Source: Hymenopellis radicata (Eukaryota > Basidiomycota > Agaricomycetes > Agaricales > Physalacriaceae). From it: 64,000 nt of DNA. Every line of letters starts with the position of its first letter. Position 1 is the first letter of the stretch. Made by a program: the position numbers and the translations under genes. Positions 54,354-64,000 of this stretch are shown here, piece after piece. The notes below the pieces were generated by a model. It was given only the letters and a program-made list of their open reading frames with translations. It was not told the DNA's origin and made no database searches. The stretch covers positions 62,001 to 126,000 of the forward strand of contig JADNRX010000039.1 in NCBI GenBank assembly GCA_015501595.1, in the 5' to 3' direction.

Positions 54354-55106
54354 ATGAATGAACTTGACTGTTTTCCTGGACACCCGCCGCCCTTTGTATC
54401 TATATTGCATCGATTTATTGTATTACGCCTGTACTATTTCCGTGGACGATTATACGTACCTACCACTACCACTACGACATCGATGTAATAAGTAGGGCCT
54501 GCATGGCAGGCCATGGAGTTGCCACATTAGAGTACTGTTGGGACTTTTCTCTCATCGAAAGATCAAACAAACTTGGCGTGTCGGTCAATCGGTGCAGGTT
54601 TGAACGAAGCTTTGGTCTTCGGGGTAACATTCAGATTGACGCTCGTACATTTGTTGAGAGTTGTTTACAAGTTAGCGCTGCGCGTCATCCTTACATAATG
54701 CTGATAACTTGTTCTCGCTACTTTGTGAACGACCGGACACCCTTGGACGCGCTGTGCGGTCTCGTATGAGGCAGCATTATATTATGATAAATTATAATAC
54801 TGCCCACTCGCCTCGGCTGAGCATCCATAACTGCTTCCGTTTCCACGGCAAGGACCTAGACCTAGATGACAGGTTCTCTTCGGCGCTCAGCTCGCACTCG
54901 ACCCGACCGACTCCTCAAGCTCTCGCAAATCGGACGCGCGAGTCGTCACACGATCGGCGCCTACAGAGGCCCAGGACGCTCTTGACTTGCTAATATCTTG
55001 ATGCTCGAATCTGCATGAGCTCTTCGCTGAGTTCGCTCAAAGTCCGCGCGGCTTTAAATAGCTCTGTTCAGTCCGCCCTTATCGAGTTATCTCTCCAACT
55101 TCGACG
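54354..55106. other. Intergenic region upstream of the sugar transporter
   Basis: No gene supported. A TATA-like tttaaata at 55053-55060 lies about 50 bp before the transporter ATG. Confidence 0.5.
55053..55060 (+). promoter_or_regulatory. TATA-like element of the transporter gene
   Basis: TTTAAATA, 47 bases before the ATG at 55107. Confidence 0.4.
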
Positions 55107-57177
55107 ATGAGCACGAGCACCAGCCGAGTCAGTGACAGGGACGTAACAGAGTCAGAGGACGTGGCGCGTCTCAATGCGTACACTCTGATGTGTGCGTCGT
55201 TCGCCACGGTGGGGTCTCTGCTCTATGGTATCGACTCTGGCATCATCTCCACTACCATCGCCCATGAGAGCTTTACCGAGTATTTCGCGCCGTATACTGG
55301 TATGTCTCTTCTACACTTTACATATACGAACTTCCCGTTCAACTCAGCCCATCATAGTGGACGTCTCTGGTGCCGTGGTGTCGACGTTCTCTGGCGGCAG
55401 CTTCATAGGCGTTGTGTGCGCCGGCTGGATGGCGGACCAATGGGGGCGCAAGCGGACGATCCAGTTCGCTGCGCTGTGGGCGCTCATTTCGGGTGCCATC
55501 CAGGCTGGCTCGGTTCATATTGGCATGTTCATCGCTGGGCGCATAATAGGCGGGTTTGCCGTGGGTATATTGAGTTGGTTCTTTCGTTTTGAGTGAGAAT
55601 GCGTTGTTGATGCCAATGGTTATGATGCAGACATGGTCATCCCAATCTACAATTCGGAGATATCTCCCCGCGTTGGGTACGTGTGCAGTTTCTCTTGATG
55701 TATCTCATCTGAGTCTTCGGAGTAGAGGGGTCTAGTGAGCGGCCTGCACGCCCAGTCTGTTAGCGTTGGCTTCTGTGTGGCTAACGTGCGTCACTGCTCC
55801 GAAATGCGTACCCAGCTCATTCATTTAGTGGATTGGCTACGGATTTTCCTTCGCTTCGGGACAGTTTCAGTGGCGCTTCCCTCTCGCTATCCGTATGTTA
55901 ACGAAGTATTTCTGTTTCATCCCGCAACCTAACATGATTAAGTACAGAATGTTTCCCGGCAATCGTGCTTCTTATTGGGATACAACTTTTACCGTTCTCT
56001 CCGCGATGGCTTCTTGAAAAAGGGAGAGAACAAGAGGCTTTGGTTGTGCATAAGAAGCTTAATGAGGCTGGCGGGACTTACTCTGCAAAAGCGCAGTTGA
56101 GGCATTTCAATGAGATGCGCGCACAGATTATGGAATCTAGACAGAACCAGGTTGCGTCGTCTCTTGACCTCTTCCTGACACCTTCGTATCGGAGACGGTT
56201 GCTGTTGGCAGTTATCGTTCAGCTGTTCGCTCAGCTTTCTGGTGTGAGCGTCATTAATTGTAAGTCTGTTGATGAATTCCCTTGCGAACAAGCTGACATC
56301 CCAATTCTGAAGATTGTTTGTGTTTTACTCTACTATGAAGATGCCCTGTCTGAAGCCCTGCTTTAGTTCAGACAGATCTATACAAAGGCATTGGAGTGAC
56401 GGGACACAATGTGCGTCCCCAAGTTCGATTGTAAGCGCAGTGACGAGCTCAATCGAGATCCTCTAGATCACTCTCCTCGCAGGCATATACGGTCGGTTCC
56501 GCGCGTGTGTGTACATTACATCCATTAACAGGACGTTCGCCAGGCACCGTCGGACCAATATCCAACATCATATGCCTGTCGTACGTCGATCGTTCAGGCC
56601 GCAAGTTCGCGCTATGGTTCACCAGTTTGTTACTGGGCATCGACATCGCCGTGGTCATGGCCTCTCCGAGCAATTCAGCCAATCGGATAACAGAGCTGGT
56701 AAAGCTGCCACGATCGCCTTCATATTCTTGTTCAGTGCCATGTCCGGTTCAATCGCGCCCTCTTTCAATACTCGCGCTCACATTTTGCTGCAGCTTCTCC
56801 TTGGGATACAATACCATCAGTATGGTGTACGTTCCCGAAATTCTGAGCCAGCCCATTCGCGCCAAGGGGTCCGCGTTAGCGGGCTGCTGCAGTCTGGTCG
56901 CGAATATTGTGCTCAATCAGATATCTCCTCGAGCCTTCGCCACTATCGGATACAAATATTATACGTTCTTCATCGCAGCGAATCTCCTCGGAGCGACTTT
57001 GTAGGTTTTCAGAATATCGGTCGGTGCTTCGGACTGATTACAATGTGTGATAGGGTGTTCTTCTTGTTTGTCGAAACCAAAGGGAAAACACTGGAAGAGA
57101 TCGGGACAATGTTTGGACAGCCTGTGCCGGCAACGGCAGAAGGTGATGAGACCTCCGTCAGTGGCTTAAGGACGTAG
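55107..57177 (+). pseudogene. MFS sugar-transporter gene with a one-base frameshift
   Basis: Exons give LMCASFATVGSLLYGIDSGIIS, GGSFIGVVCAGWMADQWGRKRTIQFAALW, MFIAGRIIGGFAVDMVIPIYNSEISP and WIGYGFSF ... QWRFPLAIQCFPAI. They continue with LLPFSPRWLLEKGREQEAL, NFQTDLYKGIGVTGHN, ICLSYVDRSGRKFALWFTSLLLGIDIAVVMA, FSLGYNTISMVYVPEIL and a final FLFVETKGKTLEEIGTMFG. These are the sugar-porter signatures: D-R-x-G-R-R-like, SPRWL and the PETKG-like end. All introns are in phase. Near 56661, however, the frame ending VVMA must shift by one base to continue LSEQFSQSDNRAGKAATIAFIFLFS. The sequence has atggcctctcc where atggccctctcc would be needed, and no intron explains it. Either the gene is recently inactivated or the base is an assembly error. 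Confidence 0.75.
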
Positions 57178-58354
57178 AACGTTTTTCTTCGATGCATGTT
57201 CACAAGGAAAGACGATTGCAATAGAAGTAATACCACAACAACAACTTGTACAATTTGCCCGCATGAAAATAGAAACCTGGCCTCAAATTGTTTTCTTGAA
57301 AGTAGAAGTGTTAGACCATCCTGATGGATGCGACCGACTCGAACCTTGAGGTTGTCCCACTGGGCAACAATGTGGTCGATCCTTTTAAGTACCATCCTCT
57401 TACAGTCATCACACCTTACCTGCCGATGGAGCGCTGTAAGCACAGAGCGGATGTTGTGTTCTGTCAGACCTGTCCAAATAGTGGTCAAGTTCTCCATCGC
57501 CAACTGTTATGATAAACGGACTCACTGGGGACTGGATGGTGCCAAATAAGTGATCCAGCGGCGAGAGTCCAAGCCCGCGAAAGTGCAAGATATTCAAAAG
57601 AACCGCAGGCCGCAAGGATCGCATGTTGGGGCAGCTGCTCGAACAACACGTCGTACAACTGAATTTTGCGTGTATGATGCATATCGAGGAGGCGTTTAAG
57701 ATACTCTGGAGCGATGAGTCGTGCTATCTCCTCGGTCAAGACGTTCTCAGTCAGCTCTACCTTGAGAAGATACGACGATGCAACGACGGCAATGTCCTCG
57801 AGATCGTAGCGCGATGCCAGGGCATATATATGAAGCGGCGACGCTGCGGCCTGTGCGCATAGATACTCGGCCGGACCGGATCCTGGGTGCATATACGCGT
57901 TGACTTCAAGACCGTACGCAGGGAGCAAATCGATCGCTGAGATGACGGAGGACAGCGATTGTGCAAATATGCGGTAAGCCATGCCATATGCCGTGGCTAG
58001 GATGATGTTGAGAGCCTCAGAGGAATCCTCCATTACGACGAGATCCGACTCTTTTGTGGGTATGGCAAAGAGACCACCAAAGCCATTGTCGGATGACTCG
58101 AGCAGGATCTTGCGATGAAGGTGGTAGATGACGCCGTCGGACGACTTCAATCGTATGTTGGATGAGAGAAGGCCATACACGAATCCTTCGTGAAAGAAGG
58201 GAGATGAATGCGTTAATCCGCTTTCAGAGACCTGCTTAAGTGAATGATAGTGTCGCTTGAAGAAGAACAGAAGACTAACCTCGCGTTGATCTTGCTTGTT
58301 TTCAATATCGTCCAAGAGTCTATAACTCTCAAACCCTAAACCGTTATCCACCAT
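57009..58354 (-). CDS. BTB/POZ domain protein
   Basis: Starts MVDNGLGFESYRLLDDIENKQDQRE and splices (gttagt ... acttaag or ag) to VSESGLTHSSPFFHEGFVYGLLSSNIRLKSSDGVIYHLHRKILLESSDNGFGGLF. This is the Agaricomycete BTB layout with the D-G-x-x-(Y/F)-x-x-H-R-K-x-L core. The downstream region (ALASRYDLEDIAVVASSYLL, ARLIAPEYLKRLLDMHHTRK) is BACK-like. Such proteins may be Cul3 ligase adaptors. Later exons read LAMENLTTIWTGLTEHNIRSVLTALHRQ and WDNLKVRVGRIHQDG. Read literally, the last frame stops only at 57009, inside the convergent transporter gene, so the true 3' end is uncertain. A longer start at 58492 is also possible. Confidence 0.68.
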
Positions 58355-58850
58355 ATCAGAGAAGTTTAGACACTGAAAGTACGAGGAATGCTGGCAAAGA
58401 CTGCGGTTTGACCCATAGAAAAGAAAGGAGACAGTTAACATTCCAAGAAACAAATCCGTTCTTGTATACCAAAGATAGACCTCGGTGTTCAAATGTAGAC
58501 GGTCACAAAACCATTGAGTCGTCTGACTAACGTTGTGACCAGCATAGAGTAGGAGGTCTTAACGTTCGAATTATAGGCGCGGTCTGGACAAAGAAGCAAG
58601 ACTCCATGGCAGGCAGACGCATATAACAAACGAAGTGGTGCTGGCGGTCGACTTGCAGAAGACAAAGCTTGCGAGAAGGCATGTACAAAATACAGTGTAT
58701 TACATACACCACGTCCTACCTAGCAAAGTTCAGTTCAATCCGAAAAACATCCATGAAATTCGTACCCTTAATAGACTACGACATAGGGTGATTCCCAAAA
58801 AAAACAGCGGGGGTAGTTAGCTTATAACCGATAAGCGAATCATGATAGCA
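58355..58850. other. Intergenic, contains the inner edge of the right repeat arm
   Basis: No gene seen. The inverted duplication begins at about 58825 (taaccgataagcgaatcatgat). Confidence 0.55.
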
Positions 58851-59558
58851 TTAAGAAATGATAACATGCCTTTTTGTACGTTTCCTCTTTGGAGGCTTCT
58901 CTCGTTCATCCGCGTCCAACTTGCGCTTTGAAGATTTGACAACAGGAGATGTGGAATCTTTGAGCCGGACAGAGTGCCATATCGCTCTCTCCAGCTCTCC
59001 GCGACCTAAAGAGTCCTCTGAAGGCGCGTTCTGGTTGATCGTAGACGTCATGTCTTCGAGGGCATCGTACAACGTCCTGTAAGTCGCGTGCGTGTACTTG
59101 ATAGCTTTCCTACCACCAACGAGAGCGAGCACGTCGACCGTGGCCTCGTCAGAGAAGAAGGGTATATCTCGGGGATAGATGAGACTCAGGATGAGCGACG
59201 CTGTGGCAGGTCCAACACCCTTGAGCTCGCAGAGAATGTCCAGAGCCAATTTCAGACTGTCCCATGTGCCTTCTGCTAGAGACTCCCGCAGTGCTCTTTC
59301 GGTGACCTCCTTCACCTGCGTGGCAGAGTTTTTCTTGATGAGCGCGCGAAGAGCAGGACGGTTCTGGCCAAAAGTAAGCTTGTAGTCCATGATTTTCTGC
59401 AGCTCAAGAAGTGTGATATGTATTGGAGAGCGACTTTTGATGTCGCCGACTATGCTGTCGACATCGGACTGCAGGGCCTGCTGGGCGTCCGTGAAGACGG
59501 TTTGTCGGGGCTGCGAGCGCACTTGGGCGGGGGTCAGCGAGGCAAAGGAGTGCGTCAT
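58851..59558 (-). CDS. HhH-domain protein (DNA glycosylase-like), right intact copy
   Basis: A single 235-codon frame: MTHSFASLTPAQVRSQPRQTV ... ITLLELQKIMDYKLTFGQNRPALRALIKKNS, then LALDILCELKGVGPATASLILSLIYPRDIPFFSDEATVDVLAL. It ends in a Lys/Arg-rich tail (SSKRKLDADEREKPPKRKRTKRHVIIS) resembling a nuclear localisation signal. LKGVGPATAS is a helix-hairpin-helix motif as in HhH-GPD glycosylases; the usual Lys/Asp catalytic pair is not evident. Its function is therefore given only as a nuclear DNA-binding or repair-like protein. It is divergent from the aldo-keto reductase with 162 bp between starts. The left copy is frameshifted. Confidence 0.8.
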   Translation of the reverse strand: MTHSFASLTPAQVRSQPRQTVFTDAQQALQSDVDSIVGDIKSRSPIHITLLELQKIMDYKLTFGQNRPALRALIKKNSATQVKEVTERALRESLAEGTWDSLKLALDILCELKGVGPATASLILSLIYPRDIPFFSDEATVDVLALVGGRKAIKYTHATYRTLYDALEDMTSTINQNAPSEDSLGRGELERAIWHSVRLKDSTSPVVKSSKRKLDADEREKPPKRKRTKRHVIIS

Positions 59559-59720
59559 ATCACTGAGGTTCTAGTCAATAGTGTGTTAGAGAAACTTGAC
59601 GATCTTACCAGTGATGGTCATGGTCAAAGACAGGGGTCGTCATACATGTGACCGTTGCTGGACGCGTCTGTTGTTGTCTGTTTATCGCAATCCGACTCCG
59701 AGTCATTTACCACAGCCAAG

Positions 59721-61137
59721 ATGCCGCCCACTACGTTTAAACTCAACACCGGCGCTGATATTCCCTTCATCGGTGCGTATTCCGTCTCTGTACCGCAGCT
59801 GGTGATGGACTCTGATGGCCAGGTATTGGAGCGTCGCCTGCCAAAGTACCAGAAGGCAAAGACACGGCGCGATGGCTAGTCACAGCACTCAAGGTAAACA
59901 CAGAATGCATGTTCTTGAATACTCCACGTTTTTTGAAACGCTGATAGGCTGGATACCGACACATTGATACGGCAAACATCTATGGTCGGGATTTCAGAAC
60001 ATAGAAGCTACTACTATCCGGTTAACGCTTGGTACAGGGACTGAAACGGCTGTCGCGGAGGCCATTGAGTCTAGTGGCGTTCCTCGGGAAGAGATTTTTA
60101 TAACAACCAAGCTGAAGTACGTTCCGTTCATCTGCTAACTGTGGAATCTGATACGCAGCCTAGTTGGACGAAACATCATTGCATTCAAGACGCGATCGAA
60201 GAAAGTCTGAACAATCTAAAGACTACTTACATTGATCTGGTTAGTTATTCATTCCTACTTCAAGGGGCAGCTGACGAACACAACGATGAAGTACCTGTTA
60301 CATTGGCCTCAATGTGCCGATTCAGAAGGTACATTGAGGCTGCAATTGCCTGCAGACATACTCAACCTACTCAGATGGCTCCGATTTCCCGAAGAACCCA
60401 GACGGGACATACAAGTTGTCGAATCGCTATAATTTCGCCGACTCATGGAAGCAACTAGAAATCGCTTATCACCGAGGGACCTGCAGAGCGATCGGCGTCA
60501 GCAACTTTTCGATCAAGACGTAGCGCTCTCCGAGTTATGTTGAGTTCGCGTCTCAGCTGACAGCTATTTTGCAGACTAGAAGAGCTTTTGTTGACCGCAG
60601 AGGTTACGCCTGCCGTCAATCAGGTCGAGTGAGTCCAACTGGAATGCTGTAGCGATCATGACTAACGAACTGTGTAGGATGCATCCATATCTGGCACAGA
60701 ACGAGCTTCTGGCGTATTGCAAGGAGAAGGGAATCACGGTTGCAGCGTACACTCCAGGAGGTCGGTCGACTCGGACAAGGAGACCTAACATTGACTCTTT
60801 CGTTCAGGCCGCAATGTTGTTCGAAGTGATCCCGAAATCGCCCAGATTGCTACACGGTACGACGCTACGCCCACTCAGGTCATCTTAGCGTGGCATGCTG
60901 CGAGAGGGACTGTCGTTCTTCCGAAAAGCATAAACGAAACAAGACAGAGGGAAAACCTTCTCGTTAGTACCGATGATACGTGTGATGAAGACGAAACTGA
61001 TTTTAGTCAAGGTTCCAGACTTGCAAGACGAAGATTCTAAAAGGATTGACGCATTGGATCGCAATCAGAGGGTGTCGAATACAGCTGACAGTTACGGTCA
61101 AGTATATGGTTGGACCTACGAACAACTCGGCTGGTAG
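59721..61137 (+). CDS. Aldo-keto reductase, right copy
   Basis: Starts MPPTTFKLNTGADIPFIG (59721) and joins by gtgcgt/gccag to IGASPAKVPEGKDTARWLVTALK. It continues AGYRHIDTANIYG|TETAVAEAIESSG (51-bp intron gtcggg ... gtacag), EEIFITTKLN|WTKHHCIQDAIEESLNNLKTTYIDL and YLLHWPQCADSEG. The remaining exons read DGSDFPKNPDGTYKLSNRYNFADSW, RAIGVSNFSIKTLEELL, NQVEMHPYLAQNELL, VILAWHAARGTVVLPKSINE and a final YGWTYEQLGW (stop 61135-61137). The tetrad residues in DTANIY, TTK and LLHWP are present. All introns found are 45-80 bp. The left copy differs by a few residues, for example KVPDLQDEDSK against KVPDLKDDDVE. Confidence 0.86.
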
Positions 61138-62164
61138 CCTACATCAATACTATAGAACTCGCCGCCATGGACTGTTGGAGGCAATATTAAAACTTTCTGC
61201 GAAAGTTATTCACCAGATTAAACTCCGTAACAAATCCCTTTCCCAGCCCGCACGCCGTCGCTCCCAGTCGCTATCTAGATCTGTCTCTTGCTCTTTCGAA
61301 ATCGACCTTTTTCCCGACGGTAAAGCGTTCCCCGACTGGAAAGCTCTAAATCCGCAAGACGATCTCCCTCAACAAGTCATCGACATCAGGAAAAACTCAC
61401 CTTGGCTAATAACAGTACCTGAGAGATGTAGCTCCGATAGCAGTGTAGGAACTCCCCTTTGGTAGTGCCTGATGGCTCTCACCTAAATGCGATACCCTTG
61501 CTGGCTTTGCCTCGACTTCGCTGCCCAATCACAATGTAACATAGCACTACTGAGCATTGGATTTAAACAATACTAGTACTGTACATACATGCGCGGACAT
61601 ACAAAGGTGATTGTAGCTCGGAAACATTGTGCGAATGGTACTTATTCGCACAATGTTTCCGAGCGAGTGTACCCTCGGAGCCCATACCATAAGATGACCG
61701 AGAGCCCACTGTATTGAATCACCGAATATCCCGCAGCCGAACGATAATCCAACTGGTCGCGCACCGAACGGTACTGTCTTTCGGGAACGCCAATCGCCAG
61801 TTGTGAGACCCCCCAGATTTCTCCACAAATAGACTGCGTCAAAATCCATCCAAAACACTGGTCGCCGCACGGTGCGACAGTGCTATACCCCCATATTCCC
61901 GATATGATTCCTCAGTCTTCAAGGAAATGTGTCGCGCACCGTGATCCTCTCCGCCCCACCGCCAACCGCACGACCTCCTACTGCCCCGCCTGAGCCGCCA
62001 GGTGACGACAGTGCCAGGCTGCGAACTCAGAATATGTGCATCGAGCAAGAGGTGGCGGACGCCTCCCCTCGAGGATCTCTAGAGTTTCCTGCCAATTGCG
62101 CGAGTCGGTCTGCTCGTCCCGCAACACCTCCTTCTCACGAACGACAAACTGCTTGGTGCATAGA
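61138..62164. other. Spacer between aldo-keto reductase and GRRP gene (right)
   Basis: The counterpart of 14484-15333, with small indels. It includes about 61990-62160, which still resembles the second half of the left GRRP gene but is cut off by the earlier frameshift. Confidence 0.5.
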
Positions 62165-62380
62165 CTAAGACCAGCCTGGGCGTCTGCCCTCCAGAATATC
62201 GAGCGTTAGCTGACGTTGAATCGAGACGTATTCATGATCTCGAACGGTCTCCTCGAGTGTGCGGATCATCTTCGTCGCCCTCGTTCCTACCCAACTCTGC
62301 TCAACGTGTCGACCGTTGCGTCCCTGGAGGGTGCTGCGACGCTTGAGGTCAGCACTGAGGTTGTTCGTGCTTGATTTCAT
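62165..62380 (-). CDS. GRRP-motif protein, right copy, truncated form
   Basis: 71 codons: MKSSTNNLSADLKRRSTLQGRNGRHVEQSWVGTRATKMIRTLEETV ... RQLTLDILEGRRPGWS. It matches the first half of the 134-residue left protein. Two bases (ca) present on the left after gacgccca are missing here, so translation ends just after the first GRRP. Downstream DNA still encodes the second GRRP motif in another frame. Either this is a decayed copy, or the short form is ancestral and the left was extended. Confidence 0.45.
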   Translation of the reverse strand: MKSSTNNLSADLKRRSTLQGRNGRHVEQSWVGTRATKMIRTLEETVRDHEYVSIQRQLTLDILEGRRPGWS

Positions 62381-62760
62381 GGTGATGTCAAAGATGGATG
62401 TGAATGTATGTGATAGAGATGGGACAAGAAGGGAAAGGAGCTATGTAGCAGCTCTTATAGGCCGTGAAGAGGGGCCACATTCTCAGAACGATCAAAATCG
62501 AGGTTTCGGTCCCCGAGTCGAGACAAGCACCAAAGCAAAACGCAGATAGTTTACAGAGCAGGCCCATGTTGGTAATGAGGGCCCGTGCCTCCACCGTCGC
62601 TGTGCCGATATTTGTTGTTAAAGGCGGTCGTAGCGCGACCGTCAATCAAAACTCGTGCTCGAAACGAATTATACTTCAGACGTACACTGTTACAACCTGA
62701 CAATGTATACTGAATCAGATCCACTCTCCTGCCCGACAATAATGATTGACCTGACCTGGT
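62381..62760. other. Promoter region of the right GRRP gene
   Basis: A minus-strand TATA-like ctataagagc (near 62453-62462) lies about 75 bp before the ATG at 62380. The left arm has ctacaagagc at the same place. Confidence 0.5.
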
Positions 62761-63397
62761 TTAAGCGCTCTCGGCTTTCACCTTTAACCCTTCTGCCATC
62801 GCGTCGAATCCGAAACGCAGATTCTTGCCAACAAAAAACCTAACAAGATAGGCCAATATCCCATTGAAGACCTCTACGCTTTCGTACTTGACGCGTCCGT
62901 CGGCCTCCACCGTGAGCATCTGCCATCGTTCCGCATGCAAGAGCCATTTAGGTGGCGAGGCAGTACACCATGCGACGCGGTGATTCTCGTTGTCCAGAAA
63001 GGTACAGCACACAAAAGCGGATGACCTTTGATAGAACGGGACGCTGTAGCTGAGAGACGGAGGTAGATGAACGGACAAGGACATGTATTGCCCCTCAGCG
63101 AGTTCATGCCCTGTAGGAGTGCCAGCTCGGTCTGTGACCTTTTGATCACGCCTAATGGAGGAAAGAGTTTAGGATTTTGACGGGCAGTGGAAGCAGAAGA
63201 CATATGTACACGAAAGGATTCCTGGACATGCATTAAACGCGTTGAGCAGCCAAAAAGGGGGGTAAAATGTACCATGATTTGTATCTGTCGAAACCAAGGA
63301 GAAGTTCCCATACTTTTTCGACGGGGGCGTTGATTATGGAAGATCCAGAGACTGAGAATATAGCGTCAGAGGTGCTAGGCGGGAGTTTAGTAGACAT
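62761..63397 (-). CDS. SRPBCC-fold protein, right copy
   Basis: The start (63397) reads MSTKLPPSTSDAIFSVSGSSIINAPVEKVWELLLGFDRYKSW. It then uses the same two introns around the 12-base micro-exon (NPFV) and continues RDQKVTDRAGTPTGHELAEGQYMSLSVHLPPSL ... FDAMAEGLKVKAESA. Differences from the left copy are a handful of residues (for example SPPKWLLHAERW against SIPSWLLHAERW). Both copies look functional. Confidence 0.8.
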
Positions 63398-63795
63398 GAT
63401 GGTGGTTACGGTGCAACCGGAGATGATTTTCCCACGTGGGCGTTCTGTTCCCATACATCAACTTTCAAGTCCATTCAGCGCTAGGATACTTGCCTCCAAA
63501 GCAAAGGGGAATGCACTCATCTAAAACGTCCTGCACTGCGACGATATTGATTCTCATCTACGTGTAGCGCCCCCCACGGATCGCCGTCATGTTGAAACCT
63601 GCTCACTACCTGCTCTGTCCAACAGACGCGGCTCTGCGCAGTACGGTGACAGCTCCACTAGCGGCGCGGCTTGCTATCATTCATCCACTAACTGCACCAC
63701 GTCTATGTCATAAGGCTCTCTGTGGTCCTATATAACAGCCTCAACTGCCTTGGACTTCCTTCAACAACCACCAACCACCAGTATCTTCACACAAT
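63398..63795. other. Divergent promoter region, SRPBCC / secreted protein (right)
   Basis: Mirror of 12708-13090. It holds the TATA box at 63729-63736; no gene. Confidence 0.5.
63729..63736 (+). promoter_or_regulatory. TATA box of the right secreted-protein gene
   Basis: TATATAAC, 60 bases before the ATG at 63796, conserved with the left arm. Confidence 0.6.
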
Positions 63796-64000
63796 GGCTG
63801 CTCTCTTACGCCTATTCTTCTTCGTTTCTCTCGCGCTCTTAGCTTACAGCACACCTATCAGTCAGCTCTTGTCCTATCTGTTGTTGCCAAGGAACCACTA
63901 ATCTCTCTTTCAGGCGCTGGCAAGCGTGACTGCGAGGTAATTGCTTCATGCTCGCTCCCCCAGCTCACCAGACATTAACGAATTCCATCGACAGGTGGCT
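63796..64000 (+). CDS. Small secreted protein, right copy (cut by window end)
   Basis: Starts MAALLRLFFFVSLALLAYSTPIS, a signal peptide differing from the left copy by Tyr for Ser. The first intron (gtcagctct ... tttcag) and the second exon AGKRDCE follow. The third exon has only its first two codons here (GTG GCT, where the left copy has ATG GCT). The rest lies beyond the window. Confidence 0.65.

Larger units (their letters stand above)
58825..64000 (-). repeat. Right arm of the large inverted duplication
   Basis: Reverse-oriented copy of 12501-17639, continuing beyond the window. Position 64000 corresponds to about 12501, in the third exon of the secreted-protein gene. Differences are scattered substitutions and small indels. 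The arms therefore diverged some time ago or by different amounts, and are not an exact assembly artefact. Confidence 0.9.

Noticed and set aside
58325..58345. aaaccctaaacc telomere-like stretch
   Set aside because: It lies inside the BTB gene's first coding exon and is explained by codons for GLGFES.
1..64000. CRISPR arrays, operons and ribosome-binding sites
   Set aside because: The gene structure is eukaryotic (spliced genes, TATA boxes); no regularly spaced repeats were seen.
58825..64000. Inverted duplication as a pure assembly artefact
   Set aside because: The arms differ by many substitutions and several indels with gene-specific consequences, which an artefactual exact copy would not show. 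A haplotype misjoin is still possible and is listed as the refuting test.

Overview
The window reads as a piece of a filamentous basidiomycete genome, most likely an Agaricomycete (mushroom-forming fungus). Genes are split by many 45-70 bp GT-AG introns. Several families typical of that group are present: F-box-like and BTB proteins with the usual Agaricomycete motifs, MYND zinc fingers, a CE16 acetylesterase, a fungal 7TM receptor-like protein, a four-TM DUF7598-like protein and an unusual PAK-type kinase. Start, stop and splice calls come from reading frames, splice consensus and remembered family motifs. No database search was run.

Left part (1-12.1 kb): the 3' end of a membrane protein gene, an SR splicing factor (-), a cytochrome-type D-lactate dehydrogenase (+), and two divergent F-box paralogues. 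The second F-box gene is split by a 1683-bp non-autonomous hAT-like transposon with 26-bp terminal inverted repeats and an 8-bp target duplication. A 7TM receptor-like gene follows.

Inverted duplication: 12.5-17.64 kb and 58.82-64.0 kb are inverted copies of one block of at least 5.1 kb. Each holds a small secreted protein, an SRPBCC protein, a small unknown protein with repeated ILxGRRP motifs, an aldo-keto reductase and a helix-hairpin-helix protein. The copies have decayed differently: the HhH gene is broken on the left and intact on the right, while the small GRRP gene is truncated on the right. The block continues past the right edge of the window.

Central 41 kb between the arms: mainly conserved nuclear and housekeeping genes. 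These are a Lys-rich nuclear protein divergent to TDP1, RPA49 (Pol I), SET2, SLD5 (GINS), an oxidoreductase-like mitochondrial protein, two tandem MYND genes, a CRIB-containing PAK-like kinase, LHS1 (ER Hsp70/GRP170) with CACGTG boxes upstream, a DUF7598-like protein, an MFS sugar transporter with a one-base frameshift, and a BTB protein. Between 28 and 34 kb lies a rearranged patch: a tandem duplication of a CE16 esterase (the downstream copy has lost one base at its first splice site), a fragment of the SET2 AWS region, and inverted repeats containing a palindrome.

The best candidates for something undescribed are a pair of Cys-rich mini-proteins with a hydrophobic C-terminal tail (24.8 and 42.9 kb), the GRRP-motif family in the duplication, and the PAK-like kinase with HRDVR and DFS in place of HRDxK and DFG.
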